DNA from: Planctomycetales bacterium
GTDB taxonomy: Bacteria; Planctomycetota; Planctomycetia; Isosphaerales; Isosphaeraceae
Reading direction: 5' to 3'
Length of the DNA stretch: 47,436 bases
Assembly (NCBI GenBank): GCA_027449865.1
Contig: DAIDKV010000015.1
Span: 1-47,436, forward strand
The notes under the pieces are model-generated. The model was not told where the DNA came from. It did not search any database and saw only the letters and a list, made by a program, of their open reading frames with translations. This document shows, in pieces, positions 33,101-42,176 of this stretch (the first letter of the stretch is position 1; every line of letters begins with the position of its first letter). A program made the translations under genes and the position numbers.

Positions 33101-34540
33101 CTAGCGATGGAGCGAGGCGGCGGCTGGTCCGAGGGCGGTGCCGAGGCTGATCCTGCGCGGCTCGACCTGATTTTTGCGGGCGACGAACAGGACGGCGTCC
33201 TCGATCTGGGCGGCTTCGGGCTGTCGGAGGACGTACAGGATGTTGTCGGGGCGGATGGTTTCCCAGTTGCGCTGGCCGACCTTCATGCCGAGGACGATGT
33301 CGCCCTTTTGCAGGAGGGCCTCGGCGGCCGGGCTGCCGGGCAGGACCGCCTGGACGTAAAGTCCGCCGCGGAGCCTTGACGAGATCGCCGCGACGTAGTC
33401 GGCCGGGACGGGGAGGGCCTTGAGGCCCAGGATTCGCCAGATGGCCTCATCGGGCGCGGCGGCGGCCGAGGTGGCGGCGAGCGCCATTCCGGCGGTCGCC
33501 GGGCGGACGTCGAGGGCGATCGAGGATTCGGTGGTTCCACGGCGGATGGCGATCTTCGAGGGATGGCCTGGTCGGGCGTCGAGCAGTCCGCGTTCGAGAT
33601 CGAGCGGGCTCGCGATCGCGATGTCGCCGACCTTGACGAGTTCGTCGCCGACGTGGAAGCCCGAGGCTTCGGCCGGGCTTCCCGGCTGCACCTCGGCGAC
33701 GACGACCACGCGACGATTGCCTCGCCTTTGCTCCATCGGGACCAGGCCGTGCCAGGTCGCGGCGAGGCGTCGGGTGCTGAGCAACTCGGCCGCGACGCGT
33801 TTCACGTCGTCGATCGGCAGCGCGAAGCCGATTCCCTGGGCCCCGGCCCGAACCGCCACGTTGATCCCGATCAACTCGCCGTTGATGTTGATCAGCGGGC
33901 CGCCGGAGTTCCCTGGGTTGATCGAGGCGTCGGTCTGGACCAGGTTGCGGTAAACCTGGTCGTCGGAGAGAGTGACGTCGCGATGCAAGGCGCTGACGAT
34001 TCCGACCGAGACCGTGTTCTCGTATCCGAACGCGTTGCCGATCGTGATCACCGTCTCGCCGACCATCAGGTCGGAGGAGGTTCCGATCTCGACGGCCGTC
34101 AGGGTTTTTGGCGGTTCGATCTTCAGGACGGCCAGATCCATCACCGGGTCGAACTGGAGCAGCCGGGCCGGGACCGAGGTCCCGTCGTAAAGCTGCACCG
34201 TGATTCCCTGGACCTTGTCGACCACGTGGTGATTGGTCAGGATGTAGCCGCGGCGGTCGATCACGACTCCGCTCCCCATCCCGCTGACCCTCGGGCGCTG
34301 GTTCTCCTCGGGCGAGAACGGCCATCGGCTGTGCGACTCGGCCTTCTTCTCGCTGGAGATGCTGACCACGCTCTCGTGGACCCGGTCGACGGCCTCGACC
34401 ACGGGCGTCCGCCTCGAATCCGAGGCGAGGAGATCCCTCGGCGGGGCTGCCAGCAGCAGAGTCGTCGCGATCGTCAAGCTCCAGGCAATCCGACGAAGCA
34501 GGCCGGCAATCCTAGTCGATGGCGTTGGCACGGCGGTCAT
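33101..34540 (-). CDS. HtrA/Deg-family serine protease with two PDZ domains
   Basis: A 479-residue protein with a signal peptide or anchor (WSLTIATTLLLAAPPRDLLA). The trypsin-like domain (about 85-250) has the triad H105 (TNHHVV), D135 (MDLAVLK) and S212 (GNSGGP). Two PDZ modules follow (about 262-350, with GFHVGDELVKVGD; and about 385-460, with LLQKGDIVLGMKVGQ). HtrA proteases degrade misfolded exported proteins and are usually stress-induced. Length and domain order match DegP/DegQ-type enzymes. I see no clear sigmaE-type promoter in the 5' region, which is unannotated between 34541 and 34866. Confidence 0.92.
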   Translation of the reverse strand: MTAVPTPSTRIAGLLRRIAWSLTIATTLLLAAPPRDLLASDSRRTPVVEAVDRVHESVVSISSEKKAESHSRWPFSPEENQRPRVSGMGSGVVIDRRGYILTNHHVVDKVQGITVQLYDGTSVPARLLQFDPVMDLAVLKIEPPKTLTAVEIGTSSDLMVGETVITIGNAFGYENTVSVGIVSALHRDVTLSDDQVYRNLVQTDASINPGNSGGPLININGELIGINVAVRAGAQGIGFALPIDDVKRVAAELLSTRRLAATWHGLVPMEQRRGNRRVVVVAEVQPGSPAEASGFHVGDELVKVGDIAIASPLDLERGLLDARPGHPSKIAIRRGTTESSIALDVRPATAGMALAATSAAAAPDEAIWRILGLKALPVPADYVAAISSRLRGGLYVQAVLPGSPAAEALLQKGDIVLGMKVGQRNWETIRPDNILYVLRQPEAAQIEDAVLFVARKNQVEPRRISLGTALGPAAASLHR

Positions 34541-34866
34541 CCTCTACAGCGACAGTCCGAGGCTGGATCCGTTCCCGTCCGATCGGGCTCCGCTCGGTCT
34601 CTCGATCGAGGCGGCCCCACCCGACCTGTTTTGGATCGGACTCCCCATCGCGGGGCTTTGACCGTCCCAGGACCGATCTCCCCCAGGTCTCCCTGTCTTC
34701 GTAACGACCGGCAGTCCCTTCGCAGATTGCCAGGCCGTTCGCGGCTGCGATTGCGTCACAAGGGCCCGGCCATTACCGTGGAATAAGGAGCAGCGATCGA
34801 TGGGGTCGGCCCTCCGCGGACGGCGCGGGGACGGAAGGAACCACGTTGGAAAAGAGGGACGCCCGG
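34541..34866. other. Divergent intergenic region with a possible 35-residue ORF
   Basis: 326 bases between the HtrA gene (minus) and the TPR gene (plus). It contains a well-formed AAGGAG (34785-34790) nine bases before ATG 34800, which opens a 35-codon frame ending inside the TPR gene (stop 34905-34907) in another frame. Otherwise I see no gene, RNA or convincing promoter. Confidence 0.4.
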
Positions 34867-35187
34867 ATGCCGGACAAATCACCGCGAAGGTTGATGTTGG
34901 AGCGTAGTCTGGCCGAGGACCCGGGGGACGCGTTCCTCCGCTACGGGCTGGCGATGCAATGCCTTCGGGATGGTGACGTCGCCGAGGGTCGCGACCGGCT
35001 CCAGGCGCTGATCGCCGACGACCCGGGTCAGATCGCCGCGTATCAGCAGCTTGGCCAGTCGTACGCCGACGAGGACCAGGCCGATGAGGCGGCCGTGGTC
35101 CTTCGCAAGGGAATCGAGCAAGCGAGGAAGTCTGGCGACTGGCACGCGGCGGCCGAGATGGAGCACATTCTCGATTCGCTGTCCTGA
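34867..35187 (+). CDS. Small TPR-type protein
   Basis: A 106-residue protein. ATG 34867 follows AAGAGGGA. Helical repeats are visible (LEDPGDAFLRYGLAM-like block at residues 13-30, DRLQALIADDPGQIAAYQQLG, SYADEDQADEAAVVLRKGI), consistent with two to three TPR units; the conserved pattern is Ala/Gly at inter-helix positions. It is cytoplasmic, with no signal. TPR proteins serve as scaffolds; the partner is unknown. It is 44 bases before the alcohol dehydrogenase gene and may be co-transcribed with it. Confidence 0.75.
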   Translation: MPDKSPRRLMLERSLAEDPGDAFLRYGLAMQCLRDGDVAEGRDRLQALIADDPGQIAAYQQLGQSYADEDQADEAAVVLRKGIEQARKSGDWHAAAEMEHILDSLS

Positions 35188-35231
35188 GCGCCCTGCCCGT
35201 CGACGACGCGGAAGTAGCGAGGAGACGACCG

Positions 35232-36464
35232 TTGATCCCGATGACATCGCCGACGCCGATCGAGCGGCCGGATCCCTGGAGCCGCGCGGCGTCGGACGCC
35301 TCGACACCGCCCCCACCGACGACGCCCCCCTCGGTCTTCACCTTTCCAAACCGGATTCTCTTCGGCGCCGGTGCACTTGCCGCTTTAGCCGAGGAACTGA
35401 AGCGGCTGGGAGTCACCCGGCCGATGATCGTCACCGACCCCGGCGTGATCGCGGCGGGGCTGGTCGACCGGGCGATCGGGGGGTTTGATCCGGCTCCGGT
35501 CGTTTTTTCGGGTGTCTCGGCGAATCCGACCGAGGCCGATGTTCAGAACGGTCTGGCCGTTTATCGTGAGACGGAATGCGACGGACTGGTCGCGATCGGC
35601 GGAGGGAGCCCGATCGACGCCGCGAAAGCGATCCGGCTGCTCGTCACCCACCCCGGCGAGCTGGCCGACTATGACCTGACGACCGGCGGGCTGGAACGTA
35701 TTCGGCCCGGGATGCCGCCGATGCTCGCCGTTCCGACGACCGCCGGGACCGGCAGCGAGGCCGGTCGTGGGACGTTGATTCAGCTTCCGTCGACCGGCAG
35801 GAAGACGATCGCGCTGAGCCCGCACCTGCTCCCGAGCGCCGCGATCTGCGACCCGGAACTGACCCTCGGTCTTCCGCCCGCCCTCACCGCGGCGACCGGG
35901 ATGGACGCGCTGACGCACTGTGTCGAGAGCTTTCTCTCGACGACATTCCACCCGATCTGCGACGGGATCGCGGTGGAGGGATTGCGGTCGATTTTCCAGG
36001 GGCTGGAGACGGCGGTCCACGACGGCGGCAACCTCGACGCGCGCACGTCGATGATGATGGGCTCGCTGCTGGGCGGTATCAGCTTCCACAAGGGGCTTGG
36101 CGTGGTCCATTCGCTCTCGCACGCCCTGGGCGCCGAGGGTCGCGTGCATCACGGGACGCTCAACGCGATTCTCCTGCCGCACTCGCTCCGATTCAACCGG
36201 GCCACGGCCTCGCCGAGGATCGCCGAGCTGGCGCGTCGGATGGGACTCGGCCGGAGCGGCGACGCCGAGGGGCATCTGATCACGCTGACCGAACTGCTCC
36301 TGGCTCGTCTCCCGCTGCCCCGCCGCCTCGGTGACCTCGACGGACTTTCCCGCGAGCGCATCCCGCATTATGCCCGCCTGGCCCTGCTCGACCATTGCCA
36401 CCGAACGAACCCTCGGCCTTGCACCGTCGCCGACTTCGAGGAGTTGCTGACGCGGGCCTGGTAG
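35232..36464 (+). CDS. Iron-containing alcohol dehydrogenase
   Basis: A 410-residue enzyme of the type III (iron-dependent) alcohol dehydrogenase family. GGGSPIDAAKAI is the NAD(P)-binding motif and PTTAGTGSEAG follows. The metal ligands are present: D and H in GMDALTHCVE, and the two His of HSLSHALGAEGRVHHG. Family members interconvert alcohols and aldehydes or ketones with NAD(P). The first 35 residues are Pro/Thr-rich and outside the conserved fold, so ATG 35232 might be too early, but no better start is evident. Substrate cannot be predicted. Confidence 0.9.
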   Translation: MIPMTSPTPIERPDPWSRAASDASTPPPPTTPPSVFTFPNRILFGAGALAALAEELKRLGVTRPMIVTDPGVIAAGLVDRAIGGFDPAPVVFSGVSANPTEADVQNGLAVYRETECDGLVAIGGGSPIDAAKAIRLLVTHPGELADYDLTTGGLERIRPGMPPMLAVPTTAGTGSEAGRGTLIQLPSTGRKTIALSPHLLPSAAICDPELTLGLPPALTAATGMDALTHCVESFLSTTFHPICDGIAVEGLRSIFQGLETAVHDGGNLDARTSMMMGSLLGGISFHKGLGVVHSLSHALGAEGRVHHGTLNAILLPHSLRFNRATASPRIAELARRMGLGRSGDAEGHLITLTELLLARLPLPRRLGDLDGLSRERIPHYARLALLDHCHRTNPRPCTVADFEELLTRAW

Positions 36465-36596
36465 TTCCCTGGTCCTCGAGTCCCTTCGTCCCTGGATTCG
36501 CGTGCCTCTTCACCATACCTCCCCAGGTGAATAGAAAAGGCTGGAGATTCGGACCACTCCGCTTAATCAGTGGACTCAATGACAAGGACTAAGTCG

Positions 36597-37619
36597 GTGA
36601 CGTACGACGCAATCCTGATCGTGGGCTTCGGGGGCCCCGAGAAGCCCGACGACGTGATGCCGTTCCTCGAAAACGTGACGCGAGGGCGGAACATCCCGCG
36701 CGAGCGGTTGCTCGAGGTCGCCGAGCATTATCATCACTTCGGCGGCGTCAGCCCGATCAACGCCCAGGTTCGCGAGCTGATCGGGGCGCTCCGGCCCGAG
36801 CTGGAACGTCAGGGCGTCGATCTGCCGATCTACTGGGGCAATCGCAACTGGCACCCGATGCTCGCCGATACGGTGGCCGAAATGGTCCGCGACGGCCGGA
36901 AGCGAGCCATCGGACTCGTCCTGGCGGCTTACAGCTCCTATTCCAGTTGCCGGCAGTATCGCGAGGATGTCGAGCGGGCGCGGCAGGCCATCGGCGAGGC
37001 GGCGCCGATCGTCGACAAGATCCGGGTCTTCTACAATCATCCCGACTTCATCGAGGCGAACGCCGATCGCGTTCGGTCCGCGCTCGGGGAGATCGTGGAA
37101 GAACGCCGCGATTCGGCTCGACTGGCGTTCACCGCGCACAGCATCCCGAAATCGATGGCCGACCATTGCGATTACGAACGCCAGCTCAAGGAGACCTGCC
37201 GGCTGGTCGCCGAGGCGGTGGGCGTCGGGACCGATCGTTGGCGGCTCGTTTATCAGAGTCGGAGCGGTCGGCCTCAGGATCCCTGGCTCGAACCGGATAT
37301 TCTCGATCACCTCCGAGCGCTCAACGAGGAAGGCGTGCGGGATGTCGTTGTTCACCCGGTCGGGTTCCTCTCGGATCACATGGAAGTCCTGTTCGACCTC
37401 GACGAGGAGGCGAAGCAACTCGCGGACTCGCTCGGGATGAGGATGATTCGGTCGGGGTCGGTCGGTGTGCATCCTCGATTTGTTGAGATGCTGGTCGAGC
37501 TGATCCGTGAGCGGATTCATGAAAATGGGGAGCGTCGGGCGGTTGGACGGTTTGGAGCGAATCACGATGTCTGCCCGGTCGGCTGTTGCCCGGCGCCGGC
37601 CCGTCCGCCGGGACGTTGA
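36597..37619 (+). CDS. hemH: Ferrochelatase (coproporphyrin-type) with C-terminal Cys cluster
   Basis: A 340-residue enzyme that inserts ferrous iron into a porphyrin to make heme. FGGPEKPDDVMPFLENVTRG, AAYSSYSSCRQYREDV, FTAHSIPKSM (catalytic His) and PVGFLSDHMEVLFDLD (catalytic Glu) are all conserved. The SSYSSCRQYRED form and the C-terminal CPVGCC are like the actinobacterial enzymes, in which an internal Cys and three C-terminal Cys hold a [2Fe-2S] cluster, so I expect a cluster here. I chose GTG 36597 because AAGGA is nine bases upstream and family members start with YDAIL; ATG 36579 is in frame. It is 107 bases before the chemosensory operon. Confidence 0.9.
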   Translation: MTYDAILIVGFGGPEKPDDVMPFLENVTRGRNIPRERLLEVAEHYHHFGGVSPINAQVRELIGALRPELERQGVDLPIYWGNRNWHPMLADTVAEMVRDGRKRAIGLVLAAYSSYSSCRQYREDVERARQAIGEAAPIVDKIRVFYNHPDFIEANADRVRSALGEIVEERRDSARLAFTAHSIPKSMADHCDYERQLKETCRLVAEAVGVGTDRWRLVYQSRSGRPQDPWLEPDILDHLRALNEEGVRDVVVHPVGFLSDHMEVLFDLDEEAKQLADSLGMRMIRSGSVGVHPRFVEMLVELIRERIHENGERRAVGRFGANHDVCPVGCCPAPARPPGR

Positions 37620-37727
37620 TCGTCGGAGCGGCAATCTGGACAGGGCCCTCTGGCAGGGCGTATCGTAGTTTCGTTCGTCGCGAGGCAGAAACGAATTCCG
37701 CAATAGCGGTCAAGGGAGATTGGGCCG

Positions 37728-38894
37728 ATGGCATCTCGTCGCATCTTGCTGGTCGAGGATAGCTCCACCATGCGCCGGATGCTCTCGATGAAGCTCCAGG
37801 ACGAAGGGTATGAGATCGCCGTCGCGGAGGACGGTCGGAAAGGGCTCGCCGCGGCGGCCGAGGAGCCGCGTCCGGATCTGATCCTCACCGACTTCGAGAT
37901 GCCCGAGATGGACGGCGCCGGGCTCTGCAAGGCGGTGAAGGCCGACCAGGAACTTCGAGCCATCCCGATCTTGCTTTTGACGACTCTCGCGGAGATCGAG
38001 AGCAAGGTGGCGGGGCTGGAGGCCGGTGCCGACGATTATATCCTCAAGCCCAAGAGCCCGGACGACTTCCGCGAGATGTTCAAGCGGATCGAGGCGCATC
38101 TTCGGATTGCCGACCTTCGCCGCGACCTGGCGGAGCAGAACCGTCTGCTCGCGGCAGCCCACAAGAAGCTGACGTTCGAGCTGGACCTGGCTCGGAAGGT
38201 CCAGCTTGCGATGATGCCCCGGCCGCCCAAGCCGCGTGGGGTGCTCCGGCTGGCGATCCGGTACACCCCGGCCAACCAGCTCGGCGGCGATGTTTACGAC
38301 ATTTATCGGCTGGACAACAGCCGGCTGGGCATCCTGGTGGCCGACGTCTCCGGTCACGGAGTCAACTCGGCGATGCTCTCGGGGATGGTCAAGGCGCTGG
38401 CGGCACCGCTCTCGATCGCGGTGCTGGAGCCGGGTGAGCTGCTCGCCGGGCTGGACGTCGCGACCGAGCAATACTTTCCCGAAGGCTATTTTTGCACGGG
38501 GTTTTACCTGATTGCCGACGAGGAGACGGGCCTGCTTCGATACGCGGGAGTCGGCCATCCTCCTGGGATCGTCGTCGGGCCGAACGGGCCGAGAACGTTG
38601 CCATCGAACCCGGGGATGCTGGGGATTGGGATGGTCGATGGGACCGCGGGCGCTTCGGATCGGCTGGAGCCTGGCGAGTCGCTGGTGATTTACACCGATG
38701 GACTGACCGACGCGATGGATCCCTCCGACGTTCTTTTCGGCGAGGAGCGGCTCAAGACGGTGCTTCAGAGCCACCACGGGTCCGACCCGACCCAGATCCT
38801 CGACCAGGTTGACGCCGCGCTGAAGCAGCACACTTCTCCGGGGACCCCGGCCGACGACATCAACATCATCGTGCTCCAGTATCCGGCCGGCTGA
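37728..38894 (+). CDS. Receiver domain-PP2C phosphatase (RsbU-like)
   Basis: A 388-residue protein. Residues 5-122 are a response-regulator receiver with the acidic pair E10-D11, phosphoacceptor D55 (LTDFEMPEMDG), T85/T86 and K107. A coiled-coil linker (about 125-160, LRRDLAEQNRLLAAAHKKL) joins it to a PPM/SpoIIE-type phosphatase (about 175-385) with metal-binding GGDVYD, VADVSGHG, YTDGLTDA and PADDINIIV. RsbU-type phosphatases dephosphorylate STAS-domain anti-anti-sigma proteins. Here CheA could phosphorylate the receiver and so control the phosphatase. It is the first gene of the Che operon and is followed by a STAS gene, which is the likely substrate. Confidence 0.9.
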   Translation: MASRRILLVEDSSTMRRMLSMKLQDEGYEIAVAEDGRKGLAAAAEEPRPDLILTDFEMPEMDGAGLCKAVKADQELRAIPILLLTTLAEIESKVAGLEAGADDYILKPKSPDDFREMFKRIEAHLRIADLRRDLAEQNRLLAAAHKKLTFELDLARKVQLAMMPRPPKPRGVLRLAIRYTPANQLGGDVYDIYRLDNSRLGILVADVSGHGVNSAMLSGMVKALAAPLSIAVLEPGELLAGLDVATEQYFPEGYFCTGFYLIADEETGLLRYAGVGHPPGIVVGPNGPRTLPSNPGMLGIGMVDGTAGASDRLEPGESLVIYTDGLTDAMDPSDVLFGEERLKTVLQSHHGSDPTQILDQVDAALKQHTSPGTPADDINIIVLQYPAG

Positions 38895-39006
38895 CCTGGC
38901 TGACCTCCGATTCTCGGAGATGCTCCCCAACCCGCGCCGGGCGTGATAGAATGCCGGTGGAAGTTGTGTCGATGTCCCCCGGTCCGTCACCGAGGAGCCG
39001 CGAGGC

Positions 39007-39300
39007 GTGGAGTTCTCGGAAGGCCATCCCCATTTTATCAGCGGCCCGGTCACGCTTTACGAGGTGGCGACGGTCCGCGAGAGTTTGCGGACGGCGCTGG
39101 CCGAGGGGGAGCCGCCGATTCGACTCGACCTGGGCGACTCGGGCCCGTGGGACATCGCCGGATTGCAGCTCCTGATCTCCTGCGTCAAGGGGGGCCGGCT
39201 CGAGGATCGGGAGGTTCGGATCGTCCACGTTCCGGCCGCCTGTGCCGAGCTGGCCCGTCGATACGGGCTGGAAGACTGGCTGCGATCGGTCGAGGAGTGA
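39007..39300 (+). CDS. STAS-domain protein
   Basis: A 97-residue single STAS domain starting at GTG 39007. The sequence GPVTLYEVATVRESLRTALA, RLDLGDSGPWDIAGLQLLIS and VRIVHVPAACAELARRYGLE follows the anti-sigma-antagonist fold (MlaB/SpoIIAA-like). At the position where SpoIIAA has the phosphorylated D-S-S-G, this protein has D-I-A-G, so it has no obvious phosphoacceptor and may act as a non-phosphorylatable binding module. It lies between the PP2C gene and the CheY-like gene of the same operon. Alternative: a scaffold of the array. Confidence 0.85.
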   Translation: MEFSEGHPHFISGPVTLYEVATVRESLRTALAEGEPPIRLDLGDSGPWDIAGLQLLISCVKGGRLEDREVRIVHVPAACAELARRYGLEDWLRSVEE

Positions 39301-39371
39301 GTCCCACCCCGCCACCGGCCACCGGAAGGCCGCCTGCCTGAGCCGAGTTGAGTCGAGTCTCTGAGAACGTC

Positions 39372-39737
39372 ATGAGCAAGACGATTGTGCATGCTGATGA
39401 CAGCGCCTCGGTGCGTCGGTGGGTGGCCGAACAGCTCAGCGACCCGGAGCTGAAGGTCATCTCCGTCGCCGATGGCGAGGCTGCGCTCTCGGTATTGAAG
39501 GAGACGGCCTGCGACCTCCTGTTGACCGATCTGGAGATGCCGAACCTCGACGGGCTGGGGCTGGTGGCCGCGGTGCGCGATCTTCCGATGCACCGATTCT
39601 TGCCGGTGCTGGTCCTTTCGAGTCATCAACCGACGGAGTACGACCCGGAGGTTCGGCAGGGAATCACCGGATGGCTGGTCAAGCCGATCGCACCGGACAA
39701 CCTGAGACGATGGATTCGGCGGCTCCTGCCGCGGTGA
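39372..39737 (+). CDS. CheY-like response regulator
   Basis: A 121-residue stand-alone receiver starting at ATG 39372. Acidic pair D9-D10, phosphoacceptor D53 (LTDLEMPNLDG), S83-S84 at the switch Thr position, and the conserved Lys of GWLVKPI. It has no output domain, so it acts by binding partners, such as a flagellar switch or another protein. It is the most probable direct target of the CheA encoded next. No flagellar gene is present here, so the output cannot be assigned from this window. Confidence 0.9.
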   Translation: MSKTIVHADDSASVRRWVAEQLSDPELKVISVADGEAALSVLKETACDLLLTDLEMPNLDGLGLVAAVRDLPMHRFLPVLVLSSHQPTEYDPEVRQGITGWLVKPIAPDNLRRWIRRLLPR

Positions 39738-39884
39738 GCGGCGGACGTCGGCCTTCGAGTCGAGCCGATTCGTGCAAGTTTGCGCGCCGCAATGTAGACT
39801 GGTGAAGATCCGAAGAGTGTGCAAGGCCATCGCCGGTTGGGGTGATTGCCTGGATCCGAGATTGGGGCTCGTCGGCGGGAGGGG

Positions 39885-42176
39885 GTGGACGCCTTGTCGG
39901 GCAGCTCGGACGACCGATTCCGGGAGATGTTCTACGAGGAGGCGCGCGAGCTCCTCATCAGCCTGGAAGAAGGGCTGATGGACCTGGAGCGCCGGCAGGG
40001 CGACCGCGCGCATCTCGACCGGACGTTCCGCGCGGCTCATAGCCTCAAGGGTGCCGCGGCGATGGTGGGGCTGGCGGCGCTCGCCGAGTTCACCCATGGG
40101 ATCGAGGCCGTTCTCGACCGGATTCGAGCCGGGACGATGGCGGTCGACTCCGAGATCATCACGACCCTTCTGGAGTCTCGGGATCATCTCGCGGCGATGG
40201 TCGAGTCGGAATCGGCCGGCTCGCCGATCCCGGCGTCGTCCGAGCTGACGCATCGCCTTCAGGATCTGCTCCGGAATCCTGGGCCGAGCGGTCCCGGAGG
40301 TGGCGGCGGCGGGACATCCGCGCCGCCGGCCGCACCCTCGGCACCGGCTTCGCCTCCGCCAGCCGCCCCACCAGCCGCTCCGGCGCCGCCGGCCGAGGCG
40401 AAAGCCTCGGCATCGAAGGCATCGCGCAAGCCAAGGTCGCCCCGCAAGTCGAAGAAGATGGCGGCGGCCGAAGGCAAGCTGGCGTTCTCGGCTCCCGTGG
40501 GGGATGGCGGCGGCATCCCCTCGTATCGCATCCACTTTACGCCTGGTCCCGACACCTTCCGACGCGGGATCACACCGACCGGAACCTTCGAGGAACTCGC
40601 CGAGCTGGGGCCGATCCGGGTCGAGACCGACCCCGAGGTGGTCCCTCCCCTCGACGAGATCGATCCCGAGCGCTGCTATCTGAGCTGGACGATTCACCTG
40701 GAAACCTCGGCCGACCTCGCCCAGATTCGCGAGGTCTTTCTGTTCTTCACCGAGGACAGCATCGTCTCGATGGAGCGTCGAGACGCGGAGGGGCGCTGGC
40801 TTGTCGTCGGTGAGGAGCCGTCCGCCTCGCCGACCAGCCGCATCGCGGCCCCAGCTTCGGTGCCGGTAGCGGCTCCGGTGGCGCCTCCGGTTGTCGAGGC
40901 GGCCGCGCCGACGCAGGCGGCGAACGGCGCGCCCCAATCCGCGGCCCCCGCGCCTCGGACGCCGCCCCGAACTACCGCCCGCATCCGGGTCGACGCCGCG
41001 CAGCTCGACGATCTGGTCGGCCTGGCCGGCGAGCTTGCGGTCCTCTCCGACAACCTGATGGGCATCCGCGAACTCCCCGCGGTCACGCAGTGGCTCCACG
41101 CGCTGGAGTCGCTTCAGCGCGTCAGTCGCGAGATCCGAGACACGACGCTCGACCTGCGGATGGTCCCGGTTGACGAACTCTTCTCGCGGTTTCCCCGCGT
41201 CGTCCGCGACCTCGCGGATCGGTCGGGGAAGGAGATCGAGCTTCGGATCGTCGGCCAGGAGACGAAGCTCGACCGAACGATTGTCGAGCGGCTCGGCGAT
41301 CCGATGGTTCACCTGATCCGAAACGCCGTGGATCACGCCCTGGAGCCCCCGGCCGAGCGATTGGAAAAAGGGAAGCCGAGAGGCGGCCGGATCACGCTTT
41401 CGGCCGGGCACGAGGGAGACCGAGTCGCGGTCCGGGTCGAGGACGACGGCCGGGGGCTCGACCGCGATCGGATCGTCCGCAAGGGGATCGCGCTGGGGAT
41501 GGTCGCGCCCGGAACCTCTCCCGACGACCCAAGAGTCGTCAGCCTGATCTTCGAGCCGGGCTTCTCGACCCGAGACACCGTCAGCGAGCTCTCGGGGCGC
41601 GGGGTCGGGCTCGACGTCGTTCGCGACGCCGTTCGTGCCCTGCGCGGGACGGTCACCGTCGAGAGCACGCCCGGCAAGGGAACGGCGTTCATCTTTCGAT
41701 TGCCGCTGACTCTCGCCCTGATCGACGGCCTGCTCGTCGAGACGGCCGGGGGCAAATACGTGGTCCCGCTGGCGCAGGTCGAGGAGTGCGTGGCGCTCAA
41801 CGGCCAGCGATCGGCACTGGCCGACGACCGGCCCTGCATCGCCGTTCGGGGTGAGCTGGTGCCGATGGTCTCGCTCCGTAACCTTTTCCAGGCCGATGGC
41901 CCGCTCCCGCCCCGTCAGGAACTGTTGCTGACCCGCCACGCCGGGCAGCGGGTTGGCGTCGCCGTTGACCGGTTGCTGGGGCGGGTGCAGGCCGTGATTC
42001 AGTCGCTGGGCGAGGGGCTGCACGACGTCGGCCGCTTCTCCGGCGCCACGATCCTCGGCGACGGCTCCGTCTCCTTGATCCTCGACCTGTCGGCTCTGGT
42101 GTCCGAATCACGATTCGCCGAGCAGAGCGCCCGTATGTCGCCCTCGACCGGCGGGAGGGCGGAGATTATCCGATGA
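39885..42176 (+). CDS. cheA: Chemotaxis-type histidine kinase CheA
   Basis: A 763-residue CheA counted from GTG 39885; TTG 39894 is better spaced from GGGAGG (39878-39883). HPt domain with phospho-His H52 ([13 protein letters not shown]). A Pro/Ala linker (131-175) and a Lys/Arg stretch (176-191) lead to a domain at about 213-310 ([38 protein letters not shown]), which is in the place of P2. A second linker precedes the dimerisation helices, then the ATPase (N480 in [23 protein letters not shown], and RGVGLDVV) and a CheW-like C-terminus. It has no receiver of its own. Its stop overlaps the chemoreceptor start (ATGA), so they are translationally coupled. Confidence 0.93.
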   Translation: MDALSGSSDDRFREMFYEEARELLISLEEGLMDLERRQGDRAHLDRTFRAAHSLKGAAAMVGLAALAEFTHGIEAVLDRIRAGTMAVDSEIITTLLESRDHLAAMVESESAGSPIPASSELTHRLQDLLRNPGPSGPGGGGGGTSAPPAAPSAPASPPPAAPPAAPAPPAEAKASASKASRKPRSPRKSKKMAAAEGKLAFSAPVGDGGGIPSYRIHFTPGPDTFRRGITPTGTFEELAELGPIRVETDPEVVPPLDEIDPERCYLSWTIHLETSADLAQIREVFLFFTEDSIVSMERRDAEGRWLVVGEEPSASPTSRIAAPASVPVAAPVAPPVVEAAAPTQAANGAPQSAAPAPRTPPRTTARIRVDAAQLDDLVGLAGELAVLSDNLMGIRELPAVTQWLHALESLQRVSREIRDTTLDLRMVPVDELFSRFPRVVRDLADRSGKEIELRIVGQETKLDRTIVERLGDPMVHLIRNAVDHALEPPAERLEKGKPRGGRITLSAGHEGDRVAVRVEDDGRGLDRDRIVRKGIALGMVAPGTSPDDPRVVSLIFEPGFSTRDTVSELSGRGVGLDVVRDAVRALRGTVTVESTPGKGTAFIFRLPLTLALIDGLLVETAGGKYVVPLAQVEECVALNGQRSALADDRPCIAVRGELVPMVSLRNLFQADGPLPPRQELLLTRHAGQRVGVAVDRLLGRVQAVIQSLGEGLHDVGRFSGATILGDGSVSLILDLSALVSESRFAEQSARMSPSTGGRAEIIR

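Noticed and set aside
39057-42023. 988-codon minus-strand frame opposite the STAS, CheY and cheA genes
   Set aside because: It spans three recognisable plus-strand genes and their gaps, and its composition is that of antisense GC-rich DNA.
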